A stretch of DNA of 55,928 nt from an uncultured Myxococcaceae bacterium (lineage in GTDB: Bacteria; Myxococcota_A; Polyangia; Polyangiales; Ga0077539): NCBI GenBank assembly GCA_945952225.1, contig CAMFHP010000046.1, positions 1 through 55,928 of the forward strand, given 5' to 3'. Below the pieces are notes generated by a model. That model searched no databases. It was not told the DNA's origin and saw nothing but the letters and a program-made list of their open reading frames with translations. Made by a program: the position numbers and the translations under genes. Shown here one piece after another: positions 8,452 through 16,243 of this stretch. The first letter of the stretch is position 1; the number at the start of each line of letters is the position of its first letter.

Positions 8452-9078
8452 TCACCACGTCTCCCAGCGCAGGAGCAGGAAGCGGTAGCGAAGGCCGTGT
8501 TGTGGGTCGCAGAGCCGTCGTCCCGTGTCGTCGAGGTTGTCGCGCAGGAGCTGCACGCGTTCTCCGGTGCGCACGTAGTTGAACCCGCAGCCGTTGTGAA
8601 GGGGCCACGGCGCGGGCACCGACGGGAGGTACTGCGGCACGAGGTCGTCGAGGCGCACGGGGAATCGTCCGCGTGCGGCGGTGAAACGCTCCACCGCGGT
8701 CACCACGGACTCCATCCGCCGGTCGACGTAGCGCTGCATCGCGTGCTCGATGCCCGCGGTGAGCACCGCTGCGGTGATCCACGGGGCCATGTGGGCGAGG
8801 TGCGCGACGAGCGCCGCGCGTCGGCGTCGCAGCGCGAGGTACAGCCCGCGCGGGAGCGCCCAGAGCACACACACTGCCGCGGAGGCCAGCGCCACGAGCG
8901 GCGCCGCCGTGGCCACGAGGCGCAGCGCTTCGGAACCGCGCAGGCCCGCCACCCACACCCCGCGCGCCGCCGCGAGCGACACGACGAGCAGCAGTTCGAG
9001 CGCAAGGAGCGTCCAGGGGATGGGTGGTTCGGGCGGCACGGGTGCAACGGCGCCCCGGTAGGGTATGCGTGGATCCAT
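8452..9078 (-). CDS. Membrane protein of unknown function
   Basis: A 208-residue protein with a Pro-rich N-terminus and three to four hydrophobic segments: about residues 22-42, 53-75 (with an Arg-rich loop after it) and 92-112. A soluble C-terminal part follows that contains FPVRLDDLVPQYLPSVP and a cluster CGFNYVRTGERV. The FPxxLDDLVPxYL string resembles a motif seen in secreted or pseudopilin-like proteins of delta-proteobacterial type, but the match is weak. It is probably co-transcribed with the lipoprotein-like gene at 7098-8447 (4-base gap). The promoter of rimK faces the other way upstream. Confidence 0.75.
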   Translation of the reverse strand: MDPRIPYRGAVAPVPPEPPIPWTLLALELLLVVSLAAARGVWVAGLRGSEALRLVATAAPLVALASAAVCVLWALPRGLYLALRRRRAALVAHLAHMAPWITAAVLTAGIEHAMQRYVDRRMESVVTAVERFTAARGRFPVRLDDLVPQYLPSVPAPWPLHNGCGFNYVRTGERVQLLRDNLDDTGRRLCDPQHGLRYRFLLLRWETW

Positions 9079-9178
9079 CGGCGCGACGGGGCCGATGGTA
9101 GGGGCAAATCACGCCATCGCTCCACCGCAACGTGACGAACAACGTCGCGCGCGGTGGGCCGAGGGGGCGTTGCGCGGC

Positions 9179-9208
9179 TTGACCGTGCTCCGTGCGGATC
9201 TCTATCCT
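9179..9208 (+). promoter_or_regulatory. Candidate promoter of rimK
   Basis: TTGACC (-35), 18-base spacer, TATCCT (-10), giving a leader of about 55 bases to the ATG at 9270. One of the better sigma-70-like matches in the window. Confidence 0.5.
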
Positions 9209-9269
9209 CCGCGGCCTTCGAACGAACCCCCTGCGGCGATCGTGGGGGAGACACCAGGCGCCGGGCCCG

Positions 9270-10238
9270 ATGCACATCCTGATTCTCTCGCGCAAGGCCA
9301 CGATCTACTCCACGCGCCGGCTGACCGAGGCCGCGAAGGCGCGCGGGCACGAGGTCACCATCGTCGACCCGCTCGAAATGTCGCTGGTGGTGAGCCGCGG
9401 GCGTCCGTCGCTGTACCTCCGCGGCGCCGAGGTGTCGGGCGTCGACCTGGTGATCCCGCGCATCGGCGCGTCGGTGACGAACTACGGCCTCGCGGTGGTG
9501 CGCCAGTTCGACATGATGGGCGTCGCGGTGCTCAACCACGCCGTCGCCATCGCGCGCTCGCGCGACAAGCTCCGCGCGATGCAGCTCCTCACGCGCAAGG
9601 ACCTCGACATTCCCACGACGGTCTGCACCAAGACCTCGGCGCACATCGACGCGGCGCTCGCGCTCGTGGGAGGGCCGCCCGCGATCGTGAAGCTCCACCA
9701 GGGCACGCAGGGCATCGGCGTGATGCTCTGCGAGACGCGCCAGGCCGTGGAGAGCACGCTCGAAGCGTTCTGGACCCTCGGGCAGGACATCATCCTCCAG
9801 GAGTTCGTCGCCGAGTCGCGGGGCCGTGACATTCGCGCGATCGTGGTGGGCCGCAAGGTCGTGGCCGCGATGCGCCGCAAGGCCCAGAAGGGCGAGTTCC
9901 GTTCGAACCTGCACCGCGGCGCCGAGGCCGAGGCGATCGAAGAGATCGATCCGCGCTACGCCCACGCGGCGGTCGAGGCGTGCAAGGTGATGGGCCTCGA
10001 AGTGGCCGGCGTCGACATGCTCGAGACCCGCGCGGGGCCGCGGATTCTTGAGATCAACAGCTCGCCGGGCCTCGAAGGCATCGAGAAGTCGACGGAGGTC
10101 GACGTGGCCAGCGCGGTCGTGCGCCACGCGGAGCGCTACGTGAAGCGCCGCGCCGCCGGACGTCGCACGCACGCCGACCACGTGGAGCGCGCCCTCGACG
10201 AGGAGCGTCTCTTTCGCCGCCGCAGGGCCCCGCGGTGA
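9270..10238 (+). CDS. rimK: RimK-type ATP-grasp ligase (ribosomal protein S6:L-glutamate ligase family)
   Basis: ATP-grasp enzyme of 322 residues that in characterised members adds glutamate to the C-terminus of ribosomal protein S6; paralogues glutamylate other acceptors. The N-terminal pre-ATP-grasp domain begins MHILILSRK and includes IPRIGASVTNYG (about 62-73). The ATP-grasp fold (about 100-290) has the ATP lysine K141 in IVKLHQGTQGIG, the segment DIRAIVVGRKVVAAM, and the Mg-binding LEINSSPGLEGIE. The C-terminus carries a basic tail (RRRRAPR) beyond the usual end, making it slightly longer than the roughly 300-residue E. coli enzyme. ATG at 9270 is used because it opens the conserved first strand. 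Its stop codon overlaps the GTG of the next gene (GTGA), so the two are translationally coupled. Confidence 0.93.
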   Translation: MHILILSRKATIYSTRRLTEAAKARGHEVTIVDPLEMSLVVSRGRPSLYLRGAEVSGVDLVIPRIGASVTNYGLAVVRQFDMMGVAVLNHAVAIARSRDKLRAMQLLTRKDLDIPTTVCTKTSAHIDAALALVGGPPAIVKLHQGTQGIGVMLCETRQAVESTLEAFWTLGQDIILQEFVAESRGRDIRAIVVGRKVVAAMRRKAQKGEFRSNLHRGAEAEAIEEIDPRYAHAAVEACKVMGLEVAGVDMLETRAGPRILEINSSPGLEGIEKSTEVDVASAVVRHAERYVKRRAAGRRTHADHVERALDEERLFRRRRAPR

Positions 10239-10999
10239 GCGTTCAGGTCACCCGCGAGGGCGGCGCGTGTGTGCTCACCGTCGACCGTCCCGCGCGACGC
10301 AACGCGCTCGACCCCGACACGCTGCGCGCGCTCGGAACCGCGGCGAAGGGTCTTCGCGGTGACGACACGCTCCGCGGCGTGGTGCTCACGGGCGCCGCGG
10401 GCGTGGGGGTGTTTCTCTCGGGCGGCGACCTGCAGGAGCTCGTGAGCGTGCGCACGGCGGCGCAGGCCCGCGCGATGGCGAAGACGGCCCACGCGGCGGT
10501 CGATGCGTTGCGCGCGTTGGGTGTTCCCCTGGTGGCCGCGGTGCACGGCGATGCGTACGGCGGCGGATGCGAGCTCGCGGCGGCGTGCGACTACCGGGTG
10601 TGCGCGGCGGGGGCGAAGTTCCACTGGGTGCAGACGCGCTTCGCGGTGACCACGGGATGGGGCGGCGTCTCGAACCTGCTCGACCAGGTGTCGCGCGGAA
10701 CGGCCCTTCGGTGGCTGCTCTCGGGGCAGGCGGTGACCGTCGACGAGGCCGCGCGCGAGGGCTTCGCCAACGAGGTCGTGCCCGCCGACGAGGTGCTCCC
10801 GCGCGCGGTGGCCTTCGTGCGGGCGATGGAGCGCCTTCCGCGCGGCGCGTGCGGGCGCATGCTCACGCTGCTGCGCGACTCGGGACGCCTCGGGCGCCGC
10901 GAGGCCCGCGCGCTGGAGCTGCGCGAGTTCGGACTGGCCTGGGCCACCGAGGAGCACCACGCGGCGGTCGACGCGTTTCTGCGGCGTTCCAGGGGTTAG
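10235..10999 (+). CDS. Enoyl-CoA hydratase/isomerase family protein
   Basis: Crotonase-fold protein of 254 residues. The oxyanion-hole regions are visible as FLSGGDLQEL (about 51-60) and HGDAYGGGCELAAACD (about 105-120), and the C-terminal trimerisation helix is present. The typical catalytic glutamate region reads FHWVQTRFAVTTGWGG, without the usual Glu, so true hydratase activity is uncertain; isomerase, hydrolase or decarboxylase activity within the superfamily is possible. Translation is coupled to rimK through a 4-base GTGA overlap, an unusual pairing for which I know no biochemical link. It ends at the edge of a 43-bp tandem repeat array. Confidence 0.9.
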   Translation: MSVQVTREGGACVLTVDRPARRNALDPDTLRALGTAAKGLRGDDTLRGVVLTGAAGVGVFLSGGDLQELVSVRTAAQARAMAKTAHAAVDALRALGVPLVAAVHGDAYGGGCELAAACDYRVCAAGAKFHWVQTRFAVTTGWGGVSNLLDQVSRGTALRWLLSGQAVTVDEAAREGFANEVVPADEVLPRAVAFVRAMERLPRGACGRMLTLLRDSGRLGRREARALELREFGLAWATEEHHAAVDAFLRRSRG

Positions 11000-11006
11000 C
11001 GCGCGT

Positions 11007-11252
11007 CTGTTTCGGGCAGGGGGTGGCTGCGGGTGTCCGCGGGCGGGTTCTGCGCGGCGCAGAGGGTGCCAGCGGGTGTCAGCGGGCGGGTTCTGTTCTG
11101 CGCAGAGGGTGCCAGCGGGTGTCTGCAGGCGGGGTCTGCGCGGGGCAGGGGGTGGCTGCGGGTGTGTGCGTGCGGGGTCTGCGCGGCGCAGGGGGTGCCT
11201 GCGGGGGCGTGCAGGCGGGGGCTGTTCGGAACAGAGGGCGGAGGGGGGGCCT
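11007..11252. repeat. 43-bp tandem repeat array (five full units and a partial)
   Basis: Five consecutive 43-base units begin at 11007, 11050, 11093, 11136 and 11179, and a partial sixth begins at 11222. Each opens with a CTG...CAG dyad: CTGCGC-G-GCGCAG in units 2 and 5, one mismatch in unit 4, and CTGTTC-G-GAACAG in unit 6, so the arms change together. The rest of each unit is G-rich on the plus strand. The array fills the gap between two convergent genes and runs up to the stop codon of the KaiC-like gene. Confidence 0.88.
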
Positions 11253-12626
11253 TCAGGAGAGACCGGCGCGCCAGGCGTAATTGCCGGCGCCTTTCAGCAG
11301 ACGCAATTCGACGTTGGGAGCAGTGCCGGTGTTCGGCTCTCGCGCGAAGACCTGCGCGTCGGCGTGGGCGCGGAAGTAGGCGAAGTGAGGGCCGTTCATC
11401 ACGCTCGTGTGCGCGACGATCTTGATGCCGACACGACGGAGCAGGAACACCATCATCTGCAACGCACGGAGCACGGCGTCGGGCGTTGCATGCGCCGCGA
11501 GGGGGGCCGGATCACGGATCTCCACTGACTCCACGGCACCCTGACCTTCGTGCACCTCGCGAGCGATCGACAACATCAACGCTTCGGGCGCGAGGCGGGG
11601 GTTTGCGGCACCGAGGATCACCTGCGTCCCCATGCGCTGGCGCGGTACGGGGACCGTGAAGTCCAGCACGATGCGCCGCCGGGTCTCCGTGGCATCGCCG
11701 AGCAGATCCCGCACCGCGAGCCACGCGAGCCCCTGTGCCTCGACGAGCACGAAGCCCAGCACGCGATCGGGGACGCGTGAGACGAGGGCCTGCACGTTTG
11801 GCATCCGCCACGGTTGCTGCTCCTTCGGCGAGGGCAACACTGCGTTGAGCGGGCGCATCCACGCATCGACGCGCGGCAGCACCGAGAACCCCTCGGCGGT
11901 GATCTCGACGCCGTGGGGACCGCCGTCGGTGGCGCCGAAGCGGTGCTTGCGCACGGTGAGGGTGCGGTCGAAGCGCGAGGACTCCGTCGCCGTGCCGTCG
12001 AGCTCCAGCACCGTGTCGACGGCGAAGCACCAGGGCGAGAGGCGATCGATCGCGCGCTCCTCGACGAGGATCGTCACGAGTCCGCGCTCGGCGGCCAGCT
12101 TCGCAACGCCATCGGCCACCGCGCGAGACACGCCCGCGCCGAGCCCGTGGTCGTCGGAGAGCGAGTCGATCACGAGCACGCGCACGCGGCGTCCGCTGTC
12201 GTCCAGTGCGTCGAGAAAGGCCAGCAGCGACGCGCCGATCGGATCCTCGCCCTGTGCGAGGTCGAGCATCACCGAGAAGAGCATCGGGTCGTCACGGTAG
12301 GGCGCCTGTGCTTCGAAGGGCGCCACACGCACCGGCGTGAAGGACCGCGTCGCGTCGAAGTTCGCGAGCTGCGCCTGAAGCTCGCGCGGCAGCAGCTCGA
12401 TGCACGCATAGGCGATGTCACCGCGGAGCGTGCGCGCCATCGCGGCGGCGAGGTGCGTGGCGAGCACGGTCTTTCCGCTGCCCGCAGGACCGCGGATCAG
12501 CACGCTGGCGCTCTCGTCGGCGTCCGCGATGCGTTTGAGCAGACGGAGCCCTCCGCCGAGCACGAGGTCGAGGCCGACGATGCCGGTGGGGGCGATGCGC
12601 GCTTCCTTCGAGGCGGCGTCGCTCAC
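11253..12626 (-). CDS. KaiC/RecA-like P-loop ATPase
   Basis: A 457-residue protein whose N-terminal half is a RecA/KaiC-superfamily ATPase: TGIVGLDLVLGGGL (14-27) as in the KaiC/RadA lead-in, Walker A GPAGSGKT (46-53), and Walker B RVRVLVIDSL (147-156) followed by an acidic SDDHG. The C-terminal half (about 230-457) is not recognised and may be a partner-binding domain. It is the third gene of a tight operon: its GTG start overlaps the TGA of the 256-residue gene, and that gene overlaps the 275-residue gene in the same way. KaiC-like proteins form ATP-driven hexamers or switches in signalling, DNA repair and conflict systems; which applies here cannot be decided. The 43-bp repeat array abuts its 3-prime end. 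Confidence 0.85.
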   Translation of the reverse strand: MSDAASKEARIAPTGIVGLDLVLGGGLRLLKRIADADESASVLIRGPAGSGKTVLATHLAAAMARTLRGDIAYACIELLPRELQAQLANFDATRSFTPVRVAPFEAQAPYRDDPMLFSVMLDLAQGEDPIGASLLAFLDALDDSGRRVRVLVIDSLSDDHGLGAGVSRAVADGVAKLAAERGLVTILVEERAIDRLSPWCFAVDTVLELDGTATESSRFDRTLTVRKHRFGATDGGPHGVEITAEGFSVLPRVDAWMRPLNAVLPSPKEQQPWRMPNVQALVSRVPDRVLGFVLVEAQGLAWLAVRDLLGDATETRRRIVLDFTVPVPRQRMGTQVILGAANPRLAPEALMLSIAREVHEGQGAVESVEIRDPAPLAAHATPDAVLRALQMMVFLLRRVGIKIVAHTSVMNGPHFAYFRAHADAQVFAREPNTGTAPNVELRLLKGAGNYAWRAGLS

Positions 12627-13393
12627 GGGGCCACCGGCGCGTAGAGACCGAAGCGACTGCGGACCGCGTCGCGGTGCTGCGTGAGGGGCGACGTGTGCGT
12701 CGAAGCGTCCTCGGGCTTCGCGGGAGCGAGGAACACCTCCGCATTGTGGAGAAGTGCGTCTTGTCGCTCCTGGGACGTCCCTCGAAACAGCGTTCGCGTC
12801 GTGCGGGCGTGCACGTCGGGGTGCTCGTGTCCGTGGCGCAGCCCTTCGAGTACGAGCGCGCGATCGTCGTCGTTGAGCGCGCTGCGCTGGAGGACCCACG
12901 CCGCACGACGGATCGCTTCGAACTGCGTTCCGCGGACTGCTGCTCGGAGCTCGTCGCGGGCCACGTCGCGGAGGGCCTCGCGGAGCGCCGGAGCGTCGCT
13001 GCGGGGGATCGCGCCGATGCACGACGGGCCGTCACGGTGCGTGCGCAGCGCGAGGTCGGAGGGCTCGTTCGAGAGGCACCAGTCGAGGTACCGGCGCACC
13101 GCGGGGGGCAGGGGACCGTTGTGCCCGCGCACGAGCACGCTGGCGCGTGTGCGGCTGAGCACCACGATGACGTCATCACCCGCAGGCCAGGGGCCGACCG
13201 CGGTAGCCTCGCCGGGGAACGCGTCGCCCTCGCGCCACGGCATCGTGTGCCCACCGGGGAGCATGAGGTGTCCGTTCGCGTCGTCGTGGATGGGCGTGCG
13301 CCACGCGGGCGTGCGCAGCGGGTCGTGGTGGCCTTCGAAGCCCACGATCCGTCGGGGAACGAGCGTCGCGTCGTGCCCTTCGGGGTGGCTCAT
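12623..13393 (-). CDS. Hypothetical protein, middle gene of KaiC-like operon
   Basis: A 256-residue soluble protein with no signal peptide or membrane segment and no family that I recognise. The N-terminal third is rich in His, Pro and Gly (GHHDPLRTPAW, GHTMPWREGDAFPG). The segment DDVIVVLSRTRASVLVRG looks like a beta pair, and the C-terminal half is helical and Arg/Ala/Leu-rich, possibly a small alpha-solenoid. ATG at 13393 is chosen because it forms an ATGA overlap with the stop of the upstream gene; the longer open frame upstream is an Arg-rich shadow. Its own stop overlaps the GTG of the KaiC-like gene. The tight coupling suggests that the three products act together, perhaps as a complex. 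Confidence 0.78.
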   Translation of the reverse strand: MSHPEGHDATLVPRRIVGFEGHHDPLRTPAWRTPIHDDANGHLMLPGGHTMPWREGDAFPGEATAVGPWPAGDDVIVVLSRTRASVLVRGHNGPLPPAVRRYLDWCLSNEPSDLALRTHRDGPSCIGAIPRSDAPALREALRDVARDELRAAVRGTQFEAIRRAAWVLQRSALNDDDRALVLEGLRHGHEHPDVHARTTRTLFRGTSQERQDALLHNAEVFLAPAKPEDASTHTSPLTQHRDAVRSRFGLYAPVAP

Positions 13394-14217
13394 GATGGGT
13401 TCTCCAACAGCATGCGAACGACGGTCTGCCCGTGGGCGAAGAGCGTGTCGGCGCCGGGCGATCCCTCGTAGGCGACCACCTCGGCGCTCGGCGCATGGGC
13501 GGTACACCATGCGATCGCGTCTTCGACAAGGTCCTGCGGAACGTGGAGGGCCGCGACGTGGGCGAAGGACACCTCGTCGCGGAGGCGCACCTCCCACGTC
13601 CATGCGCGGCGGTCGGAGCAGCGCCCCCCGGGCACCGACACGCGCGCGGCGCTCCCGTTGTGGGTGACGAGCTCTACGAGCGTGGCCGTGGGGCGGTCGG
13701 GGAGGCCCGAGTCGTCACGTCCCCGGTCGCTCTCGATGTAGCGGTCCGGCGCGCTGTAGTGCGTCGCGAGCCACGTGGCGAAGGACGCGCGCCAGCGGTC
13801 GAGCGCGTGCGTGTGCGACGCGCAGAGGGCCCAGCGCTCCTCGAGGGAGCGCGAATCCCAGGGCCGCAAGATGCCGTGCTCCAGGGCTCCCGTGTCGAAG
13901 GGCGTGGCGCCGCCGGTCGCGCCGGTCTCGGCCGCGGGGGAGAGGTACAGGGCGACGTTGCCGAAGGTGCCGCGGCGCGTGTAGGCGCACACGCCCGCGA
14001 AGGTGAACACGTGCTCGTCGGCGAGGCGGGCGAAGCCCTCATGGGCTTTGCCATCCGTGGGACGCGGGGTGCCCCGAACGCGCGCGGCGCTCTTGAGGGC
14101 CGTCCAGCGCGACCAGCCCGAAGCGCCTTGAAACAAGCTGCCCGCAGGAAAGTGGGCCAGCGGCATGCGCGTCGCCAACGCGACGGGATCAAGAGACCGT
14201 TCTGGGGATGCGCTCAT
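13390..14217 (-). CDS. Hypothetical protein, first gene of KaiC-like operon
   Basis: A 275-residue soluble protein without a recognised family. Visible features include VFTFAGVCAYTRRGTFGNVALYLSP (split here: VFTFAGVCAYT then FGNVALYLSP, about 70-93), a Gly/Thr-rich loop GATGGATPFDTGALEHG, and a His-rich stretch SHTHALDRW (about 134-142). A C-terminal alternation of strands and helices follows (VELVTHNGSAARVSVPGG, VVAYEGSPGAD). The FDTGALEHG and DR/RD-rich loops could belong to an enzyme active site, but this is only suggestive. The ATG at 14217 follows a 71-base gap after the epimerase gene; no strong ribosome site is seen. It is translationally coupled to the next gene by a 4-base ATGA overlap. 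Confidence 0.76.
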   Translation of the reverse strand: MSASPERSLDPVALATRMPLAHFPAGSLFQGASGWSRWTALKSAARVRGTPRPTDGKAHEGFARLADEHVFTFAGVCAYTRRGTFGNVALYLSPAAETGATGGATPFDTGALEHGILRPWDSRSLEERWALCASHTHALDRWRASFATWLATHYSAPDRYIESDRGRDDSGLPDRPTATLVELVTHNGSAARVSVPGGRCSDRRAWTWEVRLRDEVSFAHVAALHVPQDLVEDAIAWCTAHAPSAEVVAYEGSPGADTLFAHGQTVVRMLLENPS

Positions 14218-14288
14218 CGTTGCGCATCGGAGCCCGCGTTCGCGCTCGCCGTCAAGCGTGCGGGGGCTCGCGGGCCGTCGCGCGCCGC

Positions 14289-15266
14289 TCAGTGCCCGCG
14301 GAGGTCGGCGATCGTGTCGGCGAGCGTGGCGACGGGATCGCGCGCGTGCCAGCCCAGCTCCTTCTCGGCGCGGGCGCTGTCGCAGTACCAGAAGAGCTGC
14401 GCCATCTCGGCGCTCACCGCGTCGACGGGGGGCTCGGCGCCCACGGCCTTCGCGGCGCGCTCCAGCAGGCCCGCGCCGAGGCGCGCGAGCGTCGTGCCCT
14501 TCGCCATGCGCAGCGTCGGAGCCTTCGTGCCCGAGAGGCGCGCGAGGCGGCCGAAGAAATCCGCGAGCGTCACGTTCGACGCGTTGAGCAGGTAGCGGCG
14601 GCCCGACACGCCCTTCTCCATCGCGAGCGCCATGCCCGTCGCGGCGTCGCGCGCGTCGACGTAGGCCATGCCGCCCGCGGGCGTCATCGGGATGCGCCCG
14701 TCGAGAAACTTCTTCACGTCGCCCGTCGACGATCCGTGGAGGTCGCCCGGTCCGAGGAGCAGCGAGGGGTTCACGATCACCACGTCGAGGCCGCGCTTCG
14801 CGTGCTCGATGGCCTCGTACTCCGCGTAGAGCTTCGAGCGGTAGTACGCGAAGCGCTCGATGTACCGGAGCGGCGCGGGCGTGTCTTCGTTGGCCACCGC
14901 GTCGGCGTCGTCGCTGATCGCGATCACGCCGCTCGTCGAGGCGTACACCACGCGCTTCACGTTGGCCGCGGCCGCCGCGGTGAGCACCTTGCGCGTGCCC
15001 ACGACGTGCGTCTCCCAGAGCAGCGTCGAGTCGGCCGGATCGCGCGACACACGCCCCGCGCAGTGGAACACCCCGTCGACGCCCGCCGTGTGCGCGCGCA
15101 GCGCCTCGTCATCGAGAATGTCGCCCTTCACCGCGGTGATGTTCCCGTGCTCGGGGGCGCGCACCGACGAGCGGGCCATCGCGACGACGTGGTGTCCCTG
15201 CTCGGCGAGCGCGAGCGCGAGGTGACGGCCGAGAAAGCCCGTGGCGCCGGTGACGAGGTACTTCAT
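14289..15266 (-). CDS. NAD(P)-dependent epimerase/dehydratase (extended SDR)
   Basis: An extended short-chain dehydrogenase of 325 residues with the Rossmann motif TGATGFLGRH (6-15), a downstream DGVFHCAG (64-71), Ser in YASTSG and the YxxxK catalytic pair Y141-K145 in YYRSK. The NPSLLLGPGD and AYVDARDAATGMALAM segments are typical of the dihydroflavonol-4-reductase/sugar-epimerase-like and 3-beta-HSD-like subgroup, including hopanoid-associated epimerases, so the substrate may be a nucleotide sugar, sterol or lipid. It lies just downstream of the divergent JmjC/cupin gene (starts 75 bases apart) and near the ElbD-like lipid gene, which favours a lipid or surface role but does not prove it. 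A GTATAC palindrome sits in the divergent promoter gap. Confidence 0.88.
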   Translation of the reverse strand: MKYLVTGATGFLGRHLALALAEQGHHVVAMARSSVRAPEHGNITAVKGDILDDEALRAHTAGVDGVFHCAGRVSRDPADSTLLWETHVVGTRKVLTAAAAANVKRVVYASTSGVIAISDDADAVANEDTPAPLRYIERFAYYRSKLYAEYEAIEHAKRGLDVVIVNPSLLLGPGDLHGSSTGDVKKFLDGRIPMTPAGGMAYVDARDAATGMALAMEKGVSGRRYLLNASNVTLADFFGRLARLSGTKAPTLRMAKGTTLARLGAGLLERAAKAVGAEPPVDAVSAEMAQLFWYCDSARAEKELGWHARDPVATLADTIADLRGH

Positions 15267-15340
15267 CGCCGCCGCGTATACACCGTGTGCCCCGCGCGCT
15301 GGAAGATGCCACGCGCGGGTTGCAGTACCCTCCGACGGCC

Positions 15341-16243
15341 GTGAACCACGACCGCTTCGAAGCGCTCCTCGCGCCCCTCTCCGCCGACGAATTCTTCGAC
15401 CGTCACTGGGAGCGCGAGCCCGCGCACCTCGTCTCCGCGGGGGCTCACTTCGAAGCGCTCGTCACCCACGCCGAGCTCGTCGACGCCCTCGTCACGCGCG
15501 CCGACGACCGCGACGTCATGGCCTTTGGAGAACACCTCACGCCCCGTTGCACCACGCGCGAGCTCCTCGACGATCGCGCGCGTCTTGAAGCGTATTTCAC
15601 CGCGGGCCATCCCCTCGTGTGGAACCGCGCGCACGGCCTCACGCCCCTCATCGACGAGACCGCGCGCGCCCTCGCCGACGCGCTCGACGCGCACGTGTGG
15701 CCCAACGTGTACGCCACGGGCACCGCGGGCACGGCCTTCGACGCGCACTTCGACTGCCACGAGGTCTTCGCCGTGCAGTGCGAGGGCGAGAAGCGCTGGT
15801 GGGTGTCGTCGCAGCGCGAGAACCGTCCCCTCGACGTGGCGCCGCTCGCGCCCTCGATCGCGTGGTCCCTCGCGAACCGACGCGAGCGCGCGCTCGCACG
15901 CACCGCCATGGAGTTCACCGCGGCGCCCGGTGACGTGGTGTATCTCCCGCGCGGCCAGTGGCACAACGCATCGACGCCGCACGGTCGCTCGCTCCATGTG
16001 ACCTTCGGGGTCGAGCGCGCGAGCGGGTATGCGGCGATGCGCGCGGTGCTCGATGCGACGCTCGGCGAGGCCGTGATGCGCGAGTACCTCCCCGTCGGTG
16101 ACGGAGAGGCATCGCGGGAGATGGTGCGGCAGTGGGTGGAGGTGGCGCGGTCGGCGCTCACCGTGGAGCGCGTGGAGGAGGCCCTCGCGGCGCTGCGCGC
16201 GCAGCACCGTGCGGCGGTCACCCGAGGCGGAACGCGCGGGTGA
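15341..16243 (+). CDS. JmjC/cupin-type Fe(II)/2-oxoglutarate oxygenase
   Basis: A 300-residue cupin-4/JmjC-like protein. The metal triad is visible as H136-x-D138 in DAHFDCHEVF and the distal H208 in PRGQWHNAS, with a double-stranded beta-helix between. The N-terminal FFDRHWEREPAHLV is typical of ROX/YcfD-like ribosomal oxygenases, which hydroxylate ribosomal proteins such as L16; other members act on peptides or metabolites. A GTG start at 15341 is used; an in-frame GTG at 15287 would add 18 residues and nearly touch the divergent epimerase start. The last 26 bases overlap the 3-prime end of the convergent ElbD-like gene. Substrate not known. Confidence 0.88.
   Translation: MNHDRFEALLAPLSADEFFDRHWEREPAHLVSAGAHFEALVTHAELVDALVTRADDRDVMAFGEHLTPRCTTRELLDDRARLEAYFTAGHPLVWNRAHGLTPLIDETARALADALDAHVWPNVYATGTAGTAFDAHFDCHEVFAVQCEGEKRWWVSSQRENRPLDVAPLAPSIAWSLANRRERALARTAMEFTAAPGDVVYLPRGQWHNASTPHGRSLHVTFGVERASGYAAMRAVLDATLGEAVMREYLPVGDGEASREMVRQWVEVARSALTVERVEEALAALRAQHRAAVTRGGTRG

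Noticed and set aside
11007-11252. CRISPR array
   Set aside because: Units are contiguous with no spacers and there are no cas genes; these are tandem repeats.
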